Assembly (NCBI RefSeq): GCF_009811655.1
Contig: NZ_BGJX01000009.1
Span: 1 to 64,000 of the forward strand
Direction: 5' to 3'
Length of the DNA stretch: 64,000 nucleotides
Origin: Methylosinus sp. Ce-a6
Lineage (GTDB): Bacteria; Pseudomonadota; Alphaproteobacteria; Rhizobiales; Beijerinckiaceae
Positions 17,973 through 26,684 of this stretch are shown here, piece after piece. The position numbers were made by a program, and so were the translations under genes. Position 1 is the stretch's first letter. Each line of letters begins with the position of its first letter. Under the pieces are notes generated by a model. It did not search any database. It was not told the origin of the DNA and saw only the letters and a program-made list of their open reading frames with translations.

Positions 17973-18823
17973 AAGCCGGATTCTGGATCTCGCCGGAAGG
18001 CTCCGACGACGCCATGACGGTGATGCCGATCGGCTATGACGCCGAGGCGGAGGCGGGGCGCAGCGTCATCGCCTTTCTGGCGACGGCGAGCGGCGAGCAG
18101 GCCGTCGCCGAATGCCCGCGCGCGGCCGCGCTGCTGCCGCAGCTCGCCGACGCGCTTGCCGCGCAGCGCGCCGACGCCCCGGGAAAGCTCTTCGACATCA
18201 CCGATTATGAAGAGAAAGAGCGCGAGCTCATCGGCCAGGTGCTCGGCGAAGGCGAGGTGAGCGGCGTCGCCGCCCTCCCCGACGGCAGCGCCGCGCAAAT
18301 TCAGGAGGCCTCCATGGCGGGCCTCTGGCGCGTGCGCTTTACCGACGCGGAAGGAAAGCTCTCGGCCGATTATCTCGAGATCGCCGCCATTCCCCATGTC
18401 GTCGAACGCGCCGCCGCCATCGCCGCGGAGCGGATCATGATCGGCCCGGAGCCGGAAGGCGCGATGAATGTGATGCCCATGCTCGCCGAGATCGACGCCC
18501 GTATGCGCGCGCATGAAGCCGGCGATCCCTCCCATGTCATCAATTTCTCGCTGCTGCCCGTCTCTGAAATCGACATGGAGCATTTGCAGCAGACGCTGGG
18601 CAATGGTTCCGTGCAGCTGATCTCGCGCGGCTATGGCTCGGCCAAGATCACCGCGACCGGCGCGCGCCACGTGTGGTCGGTGCAATTCTTCAACGCCATG
18701 GGAACGATCATCCTCGACACGCTGGAGATCGGCGACACGCCCGCCGCCGCCTGCGCCGCCGACGAGGATTTCCACGATTCGGCGGAACGTCTGCGCGAAA
18801 TTCACGAGGCCTATTTCACATGA
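17969..18823 (+). CDS. hupH: Hydrogenase expression/formation protein HupH (HyaF-like)
   Basis: This 284-residue protein has the HupH C-terminal domain: INFSLLPVSEIDMEHLQQTLGNGSVQLISRGYGSAKITATG followed by the VWSVQFFNAMGTIILDTLEIGD region is characteristic. HupH/HyaF assists small-subunit maturation together with HupG and HupI. Both ends overlap their neighbours by four bases (ATGA with hupG and with hupI), so it belongs to a tightly coupled block. Confidence 0.93.
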   Translation: MKAGFWISPEGSDDAMTVMPIGYDAEAEAGRSVIAFLATASGEQAVAECPRAAALLPQLADALAAQRADAPGKLFDITDYEEKERELIGQVLGEGEVSGVAALPDGSAAQIQEASMAGLWRVRFTDAEGKLSADYLEIAAIPHVVERAAAIAAERIMIGPEPEGAMNVMPMLAEIDARMRAHEAGDPSHVINFSLLPVSEIDMEHLQQTLGNGSVQLISRGYGSAKITATGARHVWSVQFFNAMGTIILDTLEIGDTPAAACAADEDFHDSAERLREIHEAYFT

Positions 18824-19017
18824 GCGACGAAGCGCTTCGCGACATCGCCCCCGACGCCCGCATGGAATGCGGCGTCTGCTGGCATGTCTATGACCCGGCC
18901 GAGGGCGATCCCGTCTGGCAGGTGCCGCCCGGCGTCGCCTTCGCCGATCTTCCCGACGACTGGCGCTGCCCCGAATGCGACGCGCCGCGCGAGAAATTCT
19001 TGAGGTGCGAGACTTGA
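18820..19017 (+). CDS. hupI: Rubredoxin HupI
   Basis: The 65-residue product has two CxxC pairs (Cys17/Cys20 in CGVC and Cys50/Cys53 in CPEC) that hold one iron, plus the rubredoxin DLPDDWRCPECDAPREKF tail. Rubredoxins of this position are found with aerobically expressed membrane-bound hydrogenases, where they help the small subunit acquire its clusters in air. The start overlaps the hupH stop, and the hupJ TTG overlaps this stop. Confidence 0.94.
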   Translation: MSDEALRDIAPDARMECGVCWHVYDPAEGDPVWQVPPGVAFADLPDDWRCPECDAPREKFLRCET

Positions 19018-19514
19018 GCGACGCCGTTGCGAGAGGCGAGAAGCTCGCGGATTTCTATCGCCGCGTCCATGCGACGGCGATGCGCGGCTCGGCCGTCTGC
19101 AACGAGGCGCTCGCGGTGGAGGCGATCGGCTTTCGCGACTTCGGCCCCTATGTCCTCGGCGTGATGGTCACGCCTTGGTTCGCCAATCTCGTCGTCACCG
19201 CGCCGAGCGAGGGAACGGAGGCGCCCTTCCCGGATCCCGCGCAGTTGAAGCTGCGCTTTCCCGCCGGCGACGTCGATTTTAATGTGAGCGAGATCGAAGG
19301 CTTCGGCCCCCTCGCCTCCTGCTCTCTCTTCTCGCCCATGGACGAATTCGCCGATCACGAGGCGGCGCGGGTCGCCGCAGGCGCGGCGCTGGAGGCGCTC
19401 CTCGATCCCGCTCTGCACGAGGCGCCTGGCCGAGAACGCGAGGCCGCGAGCGGGATGGATCGACGCGCGCTGTTCGGCGGCCGCCGGCGCGCCGCCGGGG
19501 AGGCCGCGCCATGA
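19014..19514 (+). CDS. hupJ: Hydrogenase assembly protein HupJ (HybE-like)
   Basis: The start is taken as TTG 19014, which overlaps the hupI stop (TTGA); the resulting 166 residues match the family length. The segment GPYVLGVMVTPWFANLVV followed by a Leu/Phe-rich F-x-L-R-F-P-A-G strand is typical of HupJ/HybE chaperones, which escort the [NiFe] precursor before Tat export. The C-terminus (DRRALFGGRRRAA) is the Arg-rich end seen in relatives. The hupK start overlaps its stop. Confidence 0.9.
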   Translation: MSDAVARGEKLADFYRRVHATAMRGSAVCNEALAVEAIGFRDFGPYVLGVMVTPWFANLVVTAPSEGTEAPFPDPAQLKLRFPAGDVDFNVSEIEGFGPLASCSLFSPMDEFADHEAARVAAGAALEALLDPALHEAPGREREAASGMDRRALFGGRRRAAGEAAP

Positions 19515-20581
19515 GCGGCCGGGGCGATCTCGGCGCGCTCGGGCCGGGCGCGATCTCCATCATCGTCGAGCTCGCCGATGATCGCGTCTGCTCGGTGCGC
19601 GTGCGATCGAGCCGGCCCGTCCATTTGACGCGCCTGTTCCTCGGCCGCCCGGCCGCCGAAATCCCTCCGCTCGCCGGACGGCTCTTCTCCCTATGCGGCG
19701 CCGGGCACGCTTTCGCCGCCGCGAGCGCCATCGCCGCCGCGCGGGGGGAAGAAAAGCAACTCGCGCGGCAGAGCCTCGTCGCGCTGGATTGCGAGCGCCT
19801 TGCCGAAACGCTGCGCGCGCTGGCGACTTTGGCCGACGACGCTCTTCCGCCGGCGGCCTTGCGGGAGATTCTGGCGCTGACGCGGCAGCTCGCCGCGGAC
19901 GAGCCTCGCGACCGCCGCGCGATCGCCGCAAGGCTGCGCCGCGAGACGGCGAGGCTCGGCCTGCCCGCCGATCCGGCGACAGCCGCCCCGACAGCCGGCG
20001 CGCCTTTCGACCGATTGTGGCGCGAGCTGGAAAGCGGCCCCGCCATCGCCGCCGGCGCGCCCGACGGCTTGCGCCCGGAAGACGAAGCCTCCGTGCTCGA
20101 CGGAATCCGAGCGCAGGGCGAAAGCTTCGCCGCCGCCCCGAGCATCGCCGGCCGCGCGCCGGAAACCGGCGCCTTCGCGCGCCATTGGCGCGAGACCGAT
20201 CTTTCGCGCGGCGCGCTCTGCGCACGCTTTAGCGCCCGCATGATCGATCTCGCGCAGCTCGTGGAGCGACTGGAGCGGTCCACGCCGCAGGACGCCTCCC
20301 GCAGCGCCGCTCCCGCCGTGCGCGAAGGTTTTTCGGCGGTCGAAACCTCCCGCGGCGAATTGTATCATTGGGCCCGGCTCACCCCGGACGATAGAATCGC
20401 AGATTATGCGATCGTCGCGCCGACCGAATGGAATTTCCATCCCGCCGGCCCCTTCGTCGCCGCGCTGCTCGGCGCGTCTGTTCCGCGCGCCGCGGCGTCG
20501 CAGACGATCACGCGACTCGCCGGCCTCTTCGACCCTTGCGTCGCCTTTCACGTCGAAATCCGGGAGGCCGCTTATGCATGA
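19511..20581 (+). CDS. hupK: Hydrogenase assembly protein HupK
   Basis: This 356-residue protein is a degenerate homologue of the large subunit. An LFSLCGAGHAFAAA segment stands where L1 ([13 protein letters not shown]) would be, and FDPCVAFHV near the end stands for DPCxxC with the second Cys lost. HupK/HoxV-type proteins are proposed scaffolds that hold the Fe(CN)2CO unit before transfer to HupL. It overlaps hupJ by four bases and hypA by eight. Confidence 0.9.
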   Translation: MSGRGDLGALGPGAISIIVELADDRVCSVRVRSSRPVHLTRLFLGRPAAEIPPLAGRLFSLCGAGHAFAAASAIAAARGEEKQLARQSLVALDCERLAETLRALATLADDALPPAALREILALTRQLAADEPRDRRAIAARLRRETARLGLPADPATAAPTAGAPFDRLWRELESGPAIAAGAPDGLRPEDEASVLDGIRAQGESFAAAPSIAGRAPETGAFARHWRETDLSRGALCARFSARMIDLAQLVERLERSTPQDASRSAAPAVREGFSAVETSRGELYHWARLTPDDRIADYAIVAPTEWNFHPAGPFVAALLGASVPRAAASQTITRLAGLFDPCVAFHVEIREAAYA

Positions 20582-20915
20582 GATGGCGCTGACCGAGAGC
20601 ATCGTCGAGCTGATCGAGGAAGAGAGCCGCAAGCAGGGATTTTCGCGCGTGCGCGTCGTGCGCCTGGAGATCGGCGCGCTGAGCCATGTCGAGCCCGAGG
20701 CGATCCGCTTCTGTTTCGAGGCGGTGGCGCATGGTGGAATCGTCGAAGGCGCGCGACTCGACATTCTGCGGATTCCCGGCGAAGGCTGGTGCCTCGATTG
20801 CGCGAAGACCGTCGCCGTCGAAGAGAGATTCGGCCCTTGCCCGGAATGCGGCGGATATCACGTGCAAGTCACCGGCGGCGAGGATATGCGGGTGCAGGAA
20901 CTGGAGGTCGACTAA
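20574..20915 (+). CDS. hypA: Hydrogenase nickel incorporation protein HypA
   Basis: The 113-residue product begins MHEMALTES, providing the N-terminal amine/His2 nickel site. It has a zinc site formed by Cys73/Cys76 and Cys89/Cys92 (CLDC, CPEC). HypA works with HypB to deliver nickel to the large-subunit precursor. It starts within the end of hupK and shares one base with the hypB start (TAATG). Confidence 0.96.
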   Translation: MHEMALTESIVELIEEESRKQGFSRVRVVRLEIGALSHVEPEAIRFCFEAVAHGGIVEGARLDILRIPGEGWCLDCAKTVAVEERFGPCPECGGYHVQVTGGEDMRVQELEVD

Positions 20916-21901
20916 TGTGCACGGTCTGTGGCTGCGGAACTTCCAGCATCGAAGGAAAGCCAGAGCACAACCACGACCATCCGCATGATCATGCGCATGG
21001 GCATGGGCATGGGCATGGGCATGACCACCATCACGATCATGACCATCACGACCATCATCACCATGATCATGACGGTCATCATCACGGCGATGCGCATCCT
21101 CATGACCATGACCATGACCATGACCATGACCACGATCATGCGCATGACGACCACGGCCACGATCACGATTACGGCGCGGGACCGGCGGGCGTTCATGTTC
21201 CCGGCCTCAGCCAGGAGCGCATCGTCCGCATAGAGCGCGACATACTCTCCAAGAACAATGACCATGCTCGCGAGAACAGGGCGCGGCTCGAGCGATCGGG
21301 CGTGCTCGCGCTCAACTTCGTGTCGAGCCCGGGCTCGGGCAAGACGCAGCTCCTGGTGCGCGCAATCGGCGATCTCAAAGATCGCTTTTCCATCTTTGTC
21401 ATCGAAGGCGATCAGCAGACCTCCAACGACGCCGAGCGCATTCGCGCGACGGGCGCTCCGGCATTGCAGATCAACACCGGCAAGGGCTGCCATCTCGACG
21501 CGCATATGGTCTCTCATGCGCTCGCCGAGCTCGTCGTCGCGCCGGGCTCGCTGCTCTTCATCGAGAATGTCGGCAATCTCGTCTGCCCGGCCGCGTTCGA
21601 TCTCGGCGAGGCGCATAAGGTCGTCGTGCTCTCGGTGACGGAGGGCGAGGACAAGCCGCTCAAATATCCGGAAATGTTCGCGGCCTCGGATCTGATGCTG
21701 CTGAACAAATCCGATCTGCTGCCGCATGTGGAGTTCGATGTCGGCCGCTGTCTCGCCAATGCGCTGAAGGTCAATCCCGATCTGCAGACATTGGTCGTCT
21801 CGGCGCGCACCGGCGAAGGCATGGCGGCCTTCTACGCTTGGATCGAGGCGCGCGCCGCACGGGCGGCGGTGAAAAGCGCGCGAGCCGCCGCCGCGAAGTG
21901 A
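20915..21901 (+). CDS. hypB: Nickel-binding GTPase HypB with long His-rich domain
   Basis: The protein has 328 residues. The N-terminus MCTVCGCG is the high-affinity nickel site. Residues about 18-85 are a His/Asp-rich tract, much of it HD or HDH repeats, expected to store nickel. The GTPase domain follows: P-loop [11 protein letters not shown], an [13 protein letters not shown] switch region, [10 protein letters not shown] and NKSDLL. It hydrolyses GTP to drive nickel transfer with HypA. The His tract is encoded in part by perfect hexanucleotide repeats, which makes its length potentially variable. HypF follows after 13 bases. Confidence 0.96.
   Translation: MCTVCGCGTSSIEGKPEHNHDHPHDHAHGHGHGHGHDHHHDHDHHDHHHHDHDGHHHGDAHPHDHDHDHDHDHDHAHDDHGHDHDYGAGPAGVHVPGLSQERIVRIERDILSKNNDHARENRARLERSGVLALNFVSSPGSGKTQLLVRAIGDLKDRFSIFVIEGDQQTSNDAERIRATGAPALQINTGKGCHLDAHMVSHALAELVVAPGSLLFIENVGNLVCPAAFDLGEAHKVVVLSVTEGEDKPLKYPEMFAASDLMLLNKSDLLPHVEFDVGRCLANALKVNPDLQTLVVSARTGEGMAAFYAWIEARAARAAVKSARAAAAK
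20995..21130 (+). repeat. In-frame hexanucleotide repeats in hypB
   Basis: Four GCATGG units at 20995-21018 encode His-Gly pairs, and five perfect CATGAC units at 21101-21130 encode His-Asp pairs. Because the unit is six bases, slippage would add or remove residue pairs without a frameshift. Confidence 0.85.
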
Positions 21902-21914
21902 GGAGAAAAGGCGT

Positions 21915-24233
21915 ATGCCGTCGAGCGAGGCGACGAGGCTGAGGCTGCGCGTGACCGGCGCCGTGCAGGGCGTCGGCTTCCGGCCTTTCGTGCATTCGCT
22001 CGCCGACCGTTTCGCGCTCGCCGGCTTCGTGCGCAATGATGCGCAAGGCGTGCTGATGGAGGTGGAAGGCGCGCGCGTTCAGGATTTCGTCGCCGCATTG
22101 CGGCGCGAGCCGCCGCCGCTCGCGCGCATCGACAGTCTCGAATGCGAGACCATAGCGCCGAAGCAGGACGCGCGTTTTTCGATCGAGCCCAGCCGCGACG
22201 GCAAGACGCTGACGCGCATCACGCCGGACGCCCCCGTCTGCGACGATTGCTTGCGCGATCTCTTCGATCCGAACAGCCGCTTCCATCTCTATCCTTTCGT
22301 CAATTGCACGCATTGCGGGCCGCGCTACACGCTGACGCGGCGCCTGCCCTATGATCGCGCGCAGACCTCCATGGCGCCTTTCGCGATGTGCGCGGATTGC
22401 GCGCGCGACTACGCCGATCCGACGAACCGCCGCTTTCACGCGCAGCCGATCGCCTGCCCGAAATGCGGGCCACGTCTCAGGAAACTCTGGCCGAAGGATG
22501 CGAGGCTGAAGCCTCGCGATCCAGACGCCGCAATGGATCGCGATCCTTCAGGCGCGCATCGAAACGCTGCGATCATCGACGAGATCATCACGACGCTCGG
22601 CAATGGCGGGATTGTCGCGCTGAAAGGTGTCGGCGGCTTTCATCTTCTCGGCGACGCGCGCAATGAAGCGGCTGTCGCGGAGCTGCGCCGCCGCAAGGGC
22701 CGCGACGCCAAGCCCTTCGCCGTGATGCTCGCCAATGCGGCCTCGGCGATGCGCGCCGGCGTGTTCGACGAGCAGGCGCTGCGCTTGCTGCAATCGATCG
22801 CGCGACCGATCGTCCTCGTCGAGAAGCGCGAGGATTTCGCGCCTTCCGTCGCCCCCGGCCTTTCGCGCATCGGCCTCATGCTGCCCTATGCGCCGCTGCA
22901 TCATCTGTTGTTTCACGCGGCGGCCGGCGCGCCCGCCCGCGCAAACTGGCGCGAGACGCCGCAGGATTTCGCGCTAGTCGCGACCAGCGCCAATCCGAGC
23001 GGCGAACCGCTGATCGTCGACGACGAAGAGGCGCGCGAAAAACTCGCCGCCATCGCCGATCTCATCGTCGGCCATGATCGCGCCATCGTCGCGCGCGCCG
23101 ATGACAGCGTCGCCTCCGTCATCGCCGGCGCGCCCGCCTATCTTCGCCGCGCGCGCGGCCTCGCGCCGGAGCCGATCGCGCTCGCGAGCGATGGGCCGAA
23201 CACTCTGGCGCTCGGCGCGCATCTCAAGACGACGATCGCCGTCACGCGCGGACGCGAAGCCTTCGTCTCGACCCATATCGGCTCGCTCGACGATCGCGCG
23301 ACGATCGATTTTCATCGCGAGACCATCGCGCATATGCTCGATATTCTCGATGTGACGCCCGAGCTCGTCGCCTGCGATCTTCATCCCGATCTCGCCTCGA
23401 CGCGCTACGCCGAAGAGACGGGGCTTCCCATCGTGCGCGTGCAGCATCACGCCGCGCATATCGCCGCCATCGCCGCCGAACATGGAATCGAAGGCGCGAT
23501 CCTCGGCGCCGCGCTCGACGGCTATGGCTGTGGCGATGACGGCGGCGCCTGGGGCGGCGAGCTGATGCTGGTCGATGCGGGCCATTGGCGCAGGCTCGGC
23601 CATCTCGCGCCTCTGGCCTTGCCCGGCGGCGACCGCGCCGCGCGCGAACCCTGGCGCATGGGCGTCGCCGCGCTCGCCGCGCTCGATCGCTGCGGCGACG
23701 TCTTCGATCGCTTTCCGGGAATGGAGCTCGCCGGCAAGGTCGCCATGCTCGCGAGCGCGCCCAATGTCGCCAAGACGACGAGCTTAGGGCGCATGTTCGA
23801 CGCCGCCGCGGCGCTGCTCGGCCTCCGGCTCGTTCAGCAATACGAAGGGCAAGCGGCGATGGAGCTCGAGGCGCTGTGCGCGCGCCCGCGCACGCGCGCG
23901 GATGGCTATCGTATCGACGAAGGCGTCCTCGATTTGACGAAGCTCTTCGCCGCATTGCTGACGCCCGGCCTTTCCGCCGCTCGAGGCGCCGAGCTCTTTC
24001 ACGGCACGCTGATCGAGGCGCTCGCGCAATGGATTTTCGAAGCCGCGCGCGCGCGCGGCGACACGCGCGTCGCGCTCGGCGGCGGCTGCATGATGAACAA
24101 GATTCTCGCGGAGGGCCTCGTCTCGCGCCTTCGCGATTTGGGGATAGAGGCGCTGCTCGCGCGCGCGGCGCCGACGAATGACGGCGGCCTCTCGCTCGGC
24201 CAAGCCTATATTGCACGACAGAGAAAGGCTTAA
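21915..24233 (+). CDS. hypF: Carbamoyltransferase HypF
   Basis: The protein has 772 residues. Domains in order: acylphosphatase-like (VTGAVQGVGFRPFVH), two Cys4 zinc fingers (CDDC...CTHCGPRY and CADCARDY...CPKCGPR), a YrdC-like domain (ALKGVGGFHLLGDA, PYAPLHHLL, TSANPSGEP) and a Kae1-like domain (VQHHAAHIAA, ALGGGCMMN). It converts carbamoyl phosphate and ATP to a carbamoyl-AMP intermediate and loads HypE, supplying the cyanide ligands of the active site. Just after the second zinc finger the chain carries an unusual Lys/Arg/Asp/Pro-rich stretch encoded by nested palindromes (22497-22555). Confidence 0.96.
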   Translation: MPSSEATRLRLRVTGAVQGVGFRPFVHSLADRFALAGFVRNDAQGVLMEVEGARVQDFVAALRREPPPLARIDSLECETIAPKQDARFSIEPSRDGKTLTRITPDAPVCDDCLRDLFDPNSRFHLYPFVNCTHCGPRYTLTRRLPYDRAQTSMAPFAMCADCARDYADPTNRRFHAQPIACPKCGPRLRKLWPKDARLKPRDPDAAMDRDPSGAHRNAAIIDEIITTLGNGGIVALKGVGGFHLLGDARNEAAVAELRRRKGRDAKPFAVMLANAASAMRAGVFDEQALRLLQSIARPIVLVEKREDFAPSVAPGLSRIGLMLPYAPLHHLLFHAAAGAPARANWRETPQDFALVATSANPSGEPLIVDDEEAREKLAAIADLIVGHDRAIVARADDSVASVIAGAPAYLRRARGLAPEPIALASDGPNTLALGAHLKTTIAVTRGREAFVSTHIGSLDDRATIDFHRETIAHMLDILDVTPELVACDLHPDLASTRYAEETGLPIVRVQHHAAHIAAIAAEHGIEGAILGAALDGYGCGDDGGAWGGELMLVDAGHWRRLGHLAPLALPGGDRAAREPWRMGVAALAALDRCGDVFDRFPGMELAGKVAMLASAPNVAKTTSLGRMFDAAAALLGLRLVQQYEGQAAMELEALCARPRTRADGYRIDEGVLDLTKLFAALLTPGLSAARGAELFHGTLIEALAQWIFEAARARGDTRVALGGGCMMNKILAEGLVSRLRDLGIEALLARAAPTNDGGLSLGQAYIARQRKA
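22497..22555. repeat. Palindromic element inside the hypF frame
   Basis: GCGAGGCT-GA-AGCCTCGC (22500-22517) is flanked by GGAT/ATCC. A second inverted pair, GCGATCCA...TGGATCGC, follows at once. The element is translated in the linker after the second zinc finger. A similar ATGCGAGCCTT/AAGGCTCGCAT palindrome is intergenic at 39183-39205. Confidence 0.5.
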
Positions 24234-24239
24234 AACGTC

Positions 24240-24470
24240 ATGTGTCTCGCCATACCCGCCCGCATCGAGGAGCTGCTGCCCGACGAGATGGCGCGCGTCA
24301 GCGTCGACGGCGTCGGCAAGATCGTATCGATCGCGCTCGTCGACGGTCTCGTCATCGGCGATTATGTCGTGCTGCATGTCGGCTATGCGCTCGCCAAGAT
24401 CGATGAAGACGAGGCCATGGCGACGCTCGCGCTGCTGCGCGAGGCCGCCGCGCTCGGAGCTGCGCCATGA
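24240..24470 (+). CDS. hypC: Hydrogenase maturation chaperone HypC
   Basis: The 76-residue product starts MCLAIPARI with the essential Cys2 and has the short OB-like core of HypC (VGDYVVLHVGYALAKIDEDEA). It forms the HypCD complex on which the Fe(CN)2CO group is assembled and carries that group to the large subunit. It lies between hypF and hypD. Confidence 0.95.
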   Translation: MCLAIPARIEELLPDEMARVSVDGVGKIVSIALVDGLVIGDYVVLHVGYALAKIDEDEAMATLALLREAAALGAAP

Positions 24471-24483
24471 TAGGAGCTGCACG

Positions 24484-25626
24484 GTGAAACATATCGACGA
24501 ATATCGCGACGGCGAGCTCGCGCGCGCCATCGCTCGGCGCATCGCCGAGGAGGCGCGGAGCGAGCGACAATATCGCTTCATGGAGTTCTGCGGCGGCCAT
24601 ACGCATGCGATCTCGCGCTATGGCATAGAGGACCTGCTGCCCGAAAACATCCGCCTCATTCACGGGCCCGGCTGCCCCGTCTGCGTGCTGCCCATGGGCC
24701 GCATAGACGACGCCATTCGCCTCGCCGCGCGCAAAGAGGTCACGCTCTGCACTTATGCCGATCTGATGCGCGTGCCGGCGTCCGGCGGCGCGAGCCTCAT
24801 GAAGGCCAAAGCCGACGGCGCCGATATTCGCATGGTCTATTCGACGCTCGACGCCATCGCCATCGCCGAGAAGGAGCCCGAACGCGAGGTCGTCTTCTTC
24901 GCCATAGGCTTCGAGACGACGACGCCGCCGACGGCGCTCGCCATACGCCTCGCGCAGAAGAAGGGCCTCGCCAATTTCTCCGTCTACTGCAATCACGTGC
25001 TGACGCCGGCGGCGATGCAGGCCATTCTCGACACGAAGGACGGCGTCGAGATCGAAGGTTTCGTCGGCCCGGCGCATGTCTCCACCGTCATCGGCTCCGC
25101 GCCCTATCGGCGCTTCGCGAGCGATTATCGCAAGCCCGTCGTCATCGCCGGCTTCGAGCCGCTGGATGTGATCCAGGCCATTTTGATGCTGCTGCGGCAA
25201 ATCAACGAAGGGCGCTGCGAGATCGAGAACCAATATCGCCGCGCCGTGACCGAGAGCGGCAACGCCAAGGCCATCGACGAAATGGCGGAGATATTCGAAT
25301 TGCGCGACGCTTTCGAATGGCGAGGGCTCGGCGAAATTCCGAGCAGCGCGCTGAAGCTGCGCGAGACTTATGCGCAATTCGACGCAGAGCGGCGCTTTTC
25401 GATGGAGACCAGGCCGGCGCGCGACAATCCGGCCTGCGAATGCGGCGCGATATTGCGCGGGCAGAAGCGGCCGCAGGACTGCAAGTTATTCGGCGTCGCC
25501 TGCACGCCGGAAACGCCCATGGGCTCCTGCATGGTGTCCTCGGAAGGCTCTTGCGCGGCCTATTGGGCTTATGGAAGATTCAGGCGATACGAAACGCGGC
25601 AAAACGAAACGCGGAAGGCCTCATGA
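24484..25626 (+). CDS. hypD: Fe(CN)2CO scaffold protein HypD
   Basis: The GTG start at 24484 has GGAG seven bases upstream and gives 380 residues, the family length. Conserved motifs include FMEFCGGHTHAI, GPGCPVCVLP and GFETTTPPTA. The C-terminal Cys-rich region (CECGAILRG...CKLFGVACTPETPMGSCMVSSEG) holds the [4Fe-4S] cluster. With HypC it assembles the iron centre using cyanide from HypE. The hypE start overlaps its stop (ATGA). Confidence 0.96.
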   Translation: MKHIDEYRDGELARAIARRIAEEARSERQYRFMEFCGGHTHAISRYGIEDLLPENIRLIHGPGCPVCVLPMGRIDDAIRLAARKEVTLCTYADLMRVPASGGASLMKAKADGADIRMVYSTLDAIAIAEKEPEREVVFFAIGFETTTPPTALAIRLAQKKGLANFSVYCNHVLTPAAMQAILDTKDGVEIEGFVGPAHVSTVIGSAPYRRFASDYRKPVVIAGFEPLDVIQAILMLLRQINEGRCEIENQYRRAVTESGNAKAIDEMAEIFELRDAFEWRGLGEIPSSALKLRETYAQFDAERRFSMETRPARDNPACECGAILRGQKRPQDCKLFGVACTPETPMGSCMVSSEGSCAAYWAYGRFRRYETRQNETRKAS

Positions 25627-26672
25627 ACAAGCACGAGCCGACAGGCCGCAAGCTCGACCTCCGCAACGGCCGCGTGGAGCTCTCGCACGGCGCCGGCGGG
25701 CGCGCCATGGCGCGACTCATCGGAGAGATTTTTCACGTCGCCTTCGACAATGAATGGCTCGGCGCCGGCAATGACCAGGCCGCCTTCGACGTTCCCGCCG
25801 GGCGCATGGCGATGACGACGGACGGCTATGTCGTCTCGCCGCTGTTCTTCCCCGGCGGCGACATCGGCAAGCTCGCCGTGCATGGCACGATCAACGATAT
25901 CGCCATGGCGGGCGCGCGCCCGCTGCATATGTCGGCGAGCTTCATCATCGAGGAGGGCTTTCCGCTCGCCGAGCTGAAGCGGATCGCGCAGAGCATGGGC
26001 GAGGCCTCGCGCGCGGCGGGCGTTCCCATCGTCACCGGCGACACCAAGGTGGTGGAGCGCGGCAAGGCGGACGGCGTCTTCGTCTCGACGACTTGCGTCG
26101 GCATCGTGCCTGTCGGGCTCGAGCTTTCCGGCGACAAGGCGCGGCCGGGCGACGTCGTGCTGCTCTCGGGCTCGATCGGCGATCATGGCGTCGCGGTCAT
26201 GTCGAAGCGCGAGAATCTCTCCTTCGACACCGAAGTTCTCTCCGACACGGCCGCGCTGCACGAGCTCGTCGCGCGCATGGTGGAGACGGCGGGACCCGCC
26301 ATTCGTCTGATGCGCGATCCGACGCGCGGCGGCGTCGCGGCGACGCTCAATGAGATCGCGCATCAGTCGCGAGTCGGCGTGCGCATCGAGGAGACGGCCA
26401 TTCCCGTCGCGCCGCAGGTCGCGGCCGCCTGCGAATTGCTCGGGCTCGATCCGCTCAATGTCGCCAATGAGGGCAAGCTCATCGCCGTCGTCGCGCGCGA
26501 GGCGGCGGAGGCGCTGCTCGCCACGATGCGGGCGCATGAGCTCGGCGGGCGGGCCGCGCGCATCGGCGAGATCGTCGAGGACGCGCATTGTTTCGTGCAA
26601 ATGACGACCGCCTTCGGCGGCGGCCGCGTCATCGACTGGCTCTCCGGCGAGCAATTGCCCCGCATCTGCTGA
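25623..26672 (+). CDS. hypE: Carbamoyl dehydratase HypE
   Basis: The 349-residue protein has the PurM-like ATP-binding fold (LSHGAGGRAM, ALGAGNDQAAF-type loop, TTDGYVVSPLFFPGGDIG) and ends in PRIC. The terminal Cys receives the carbamoyl group from HypF and is dehydrated to thiocyanate with ATP. Length and tail are canonical. It overlaps hypD by four bases and is followed 12 bases later by hoxA. Confidence 0.96.
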   Translation: MNKHEPTGRKLDLRNGRVELSHGAGGRAMARLIGEIFHVAFDNEWLGAGNDQAAFDVPAGRMAMTTDGYVVSPLFFPGGDIGKLAVHGTINDIAMAGARPLHMSASFIIEEGFPLAELKRIAQSMGEASRAAGVPIVTGDTKVVERGKADGVFVSTTCVGIVPVGLELSGDKARPGDVVLLSGSIGDHGVAVMSKRENLSFDTEVLSDTAALHELVARMVETAGPAIRLMRDPTRGGVAATLNEIAHQSRVGVRIEETAIPVAPQVAAACELLGLDPLNVANEGKLIAVVAREAAEALLATMRAHELGGRAARIGEIVEDAHCFVQMTTAFGGGRVIDWLSGEQLPRIC

Positions 26673-26684
26673 GCGAGAAGCGAG

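Noticed and set aside
20995..21130. CRISPR-like array
   Set aside because: Units of six bases without spacers, in frame within hypB; no cas genes.
20928..21233. A Met/Thr/Ile-repeat protein in another frame of the hypB start
   Set aside because: It is an alternative reading of the His-rich hexanucleotide repeats of hypB.
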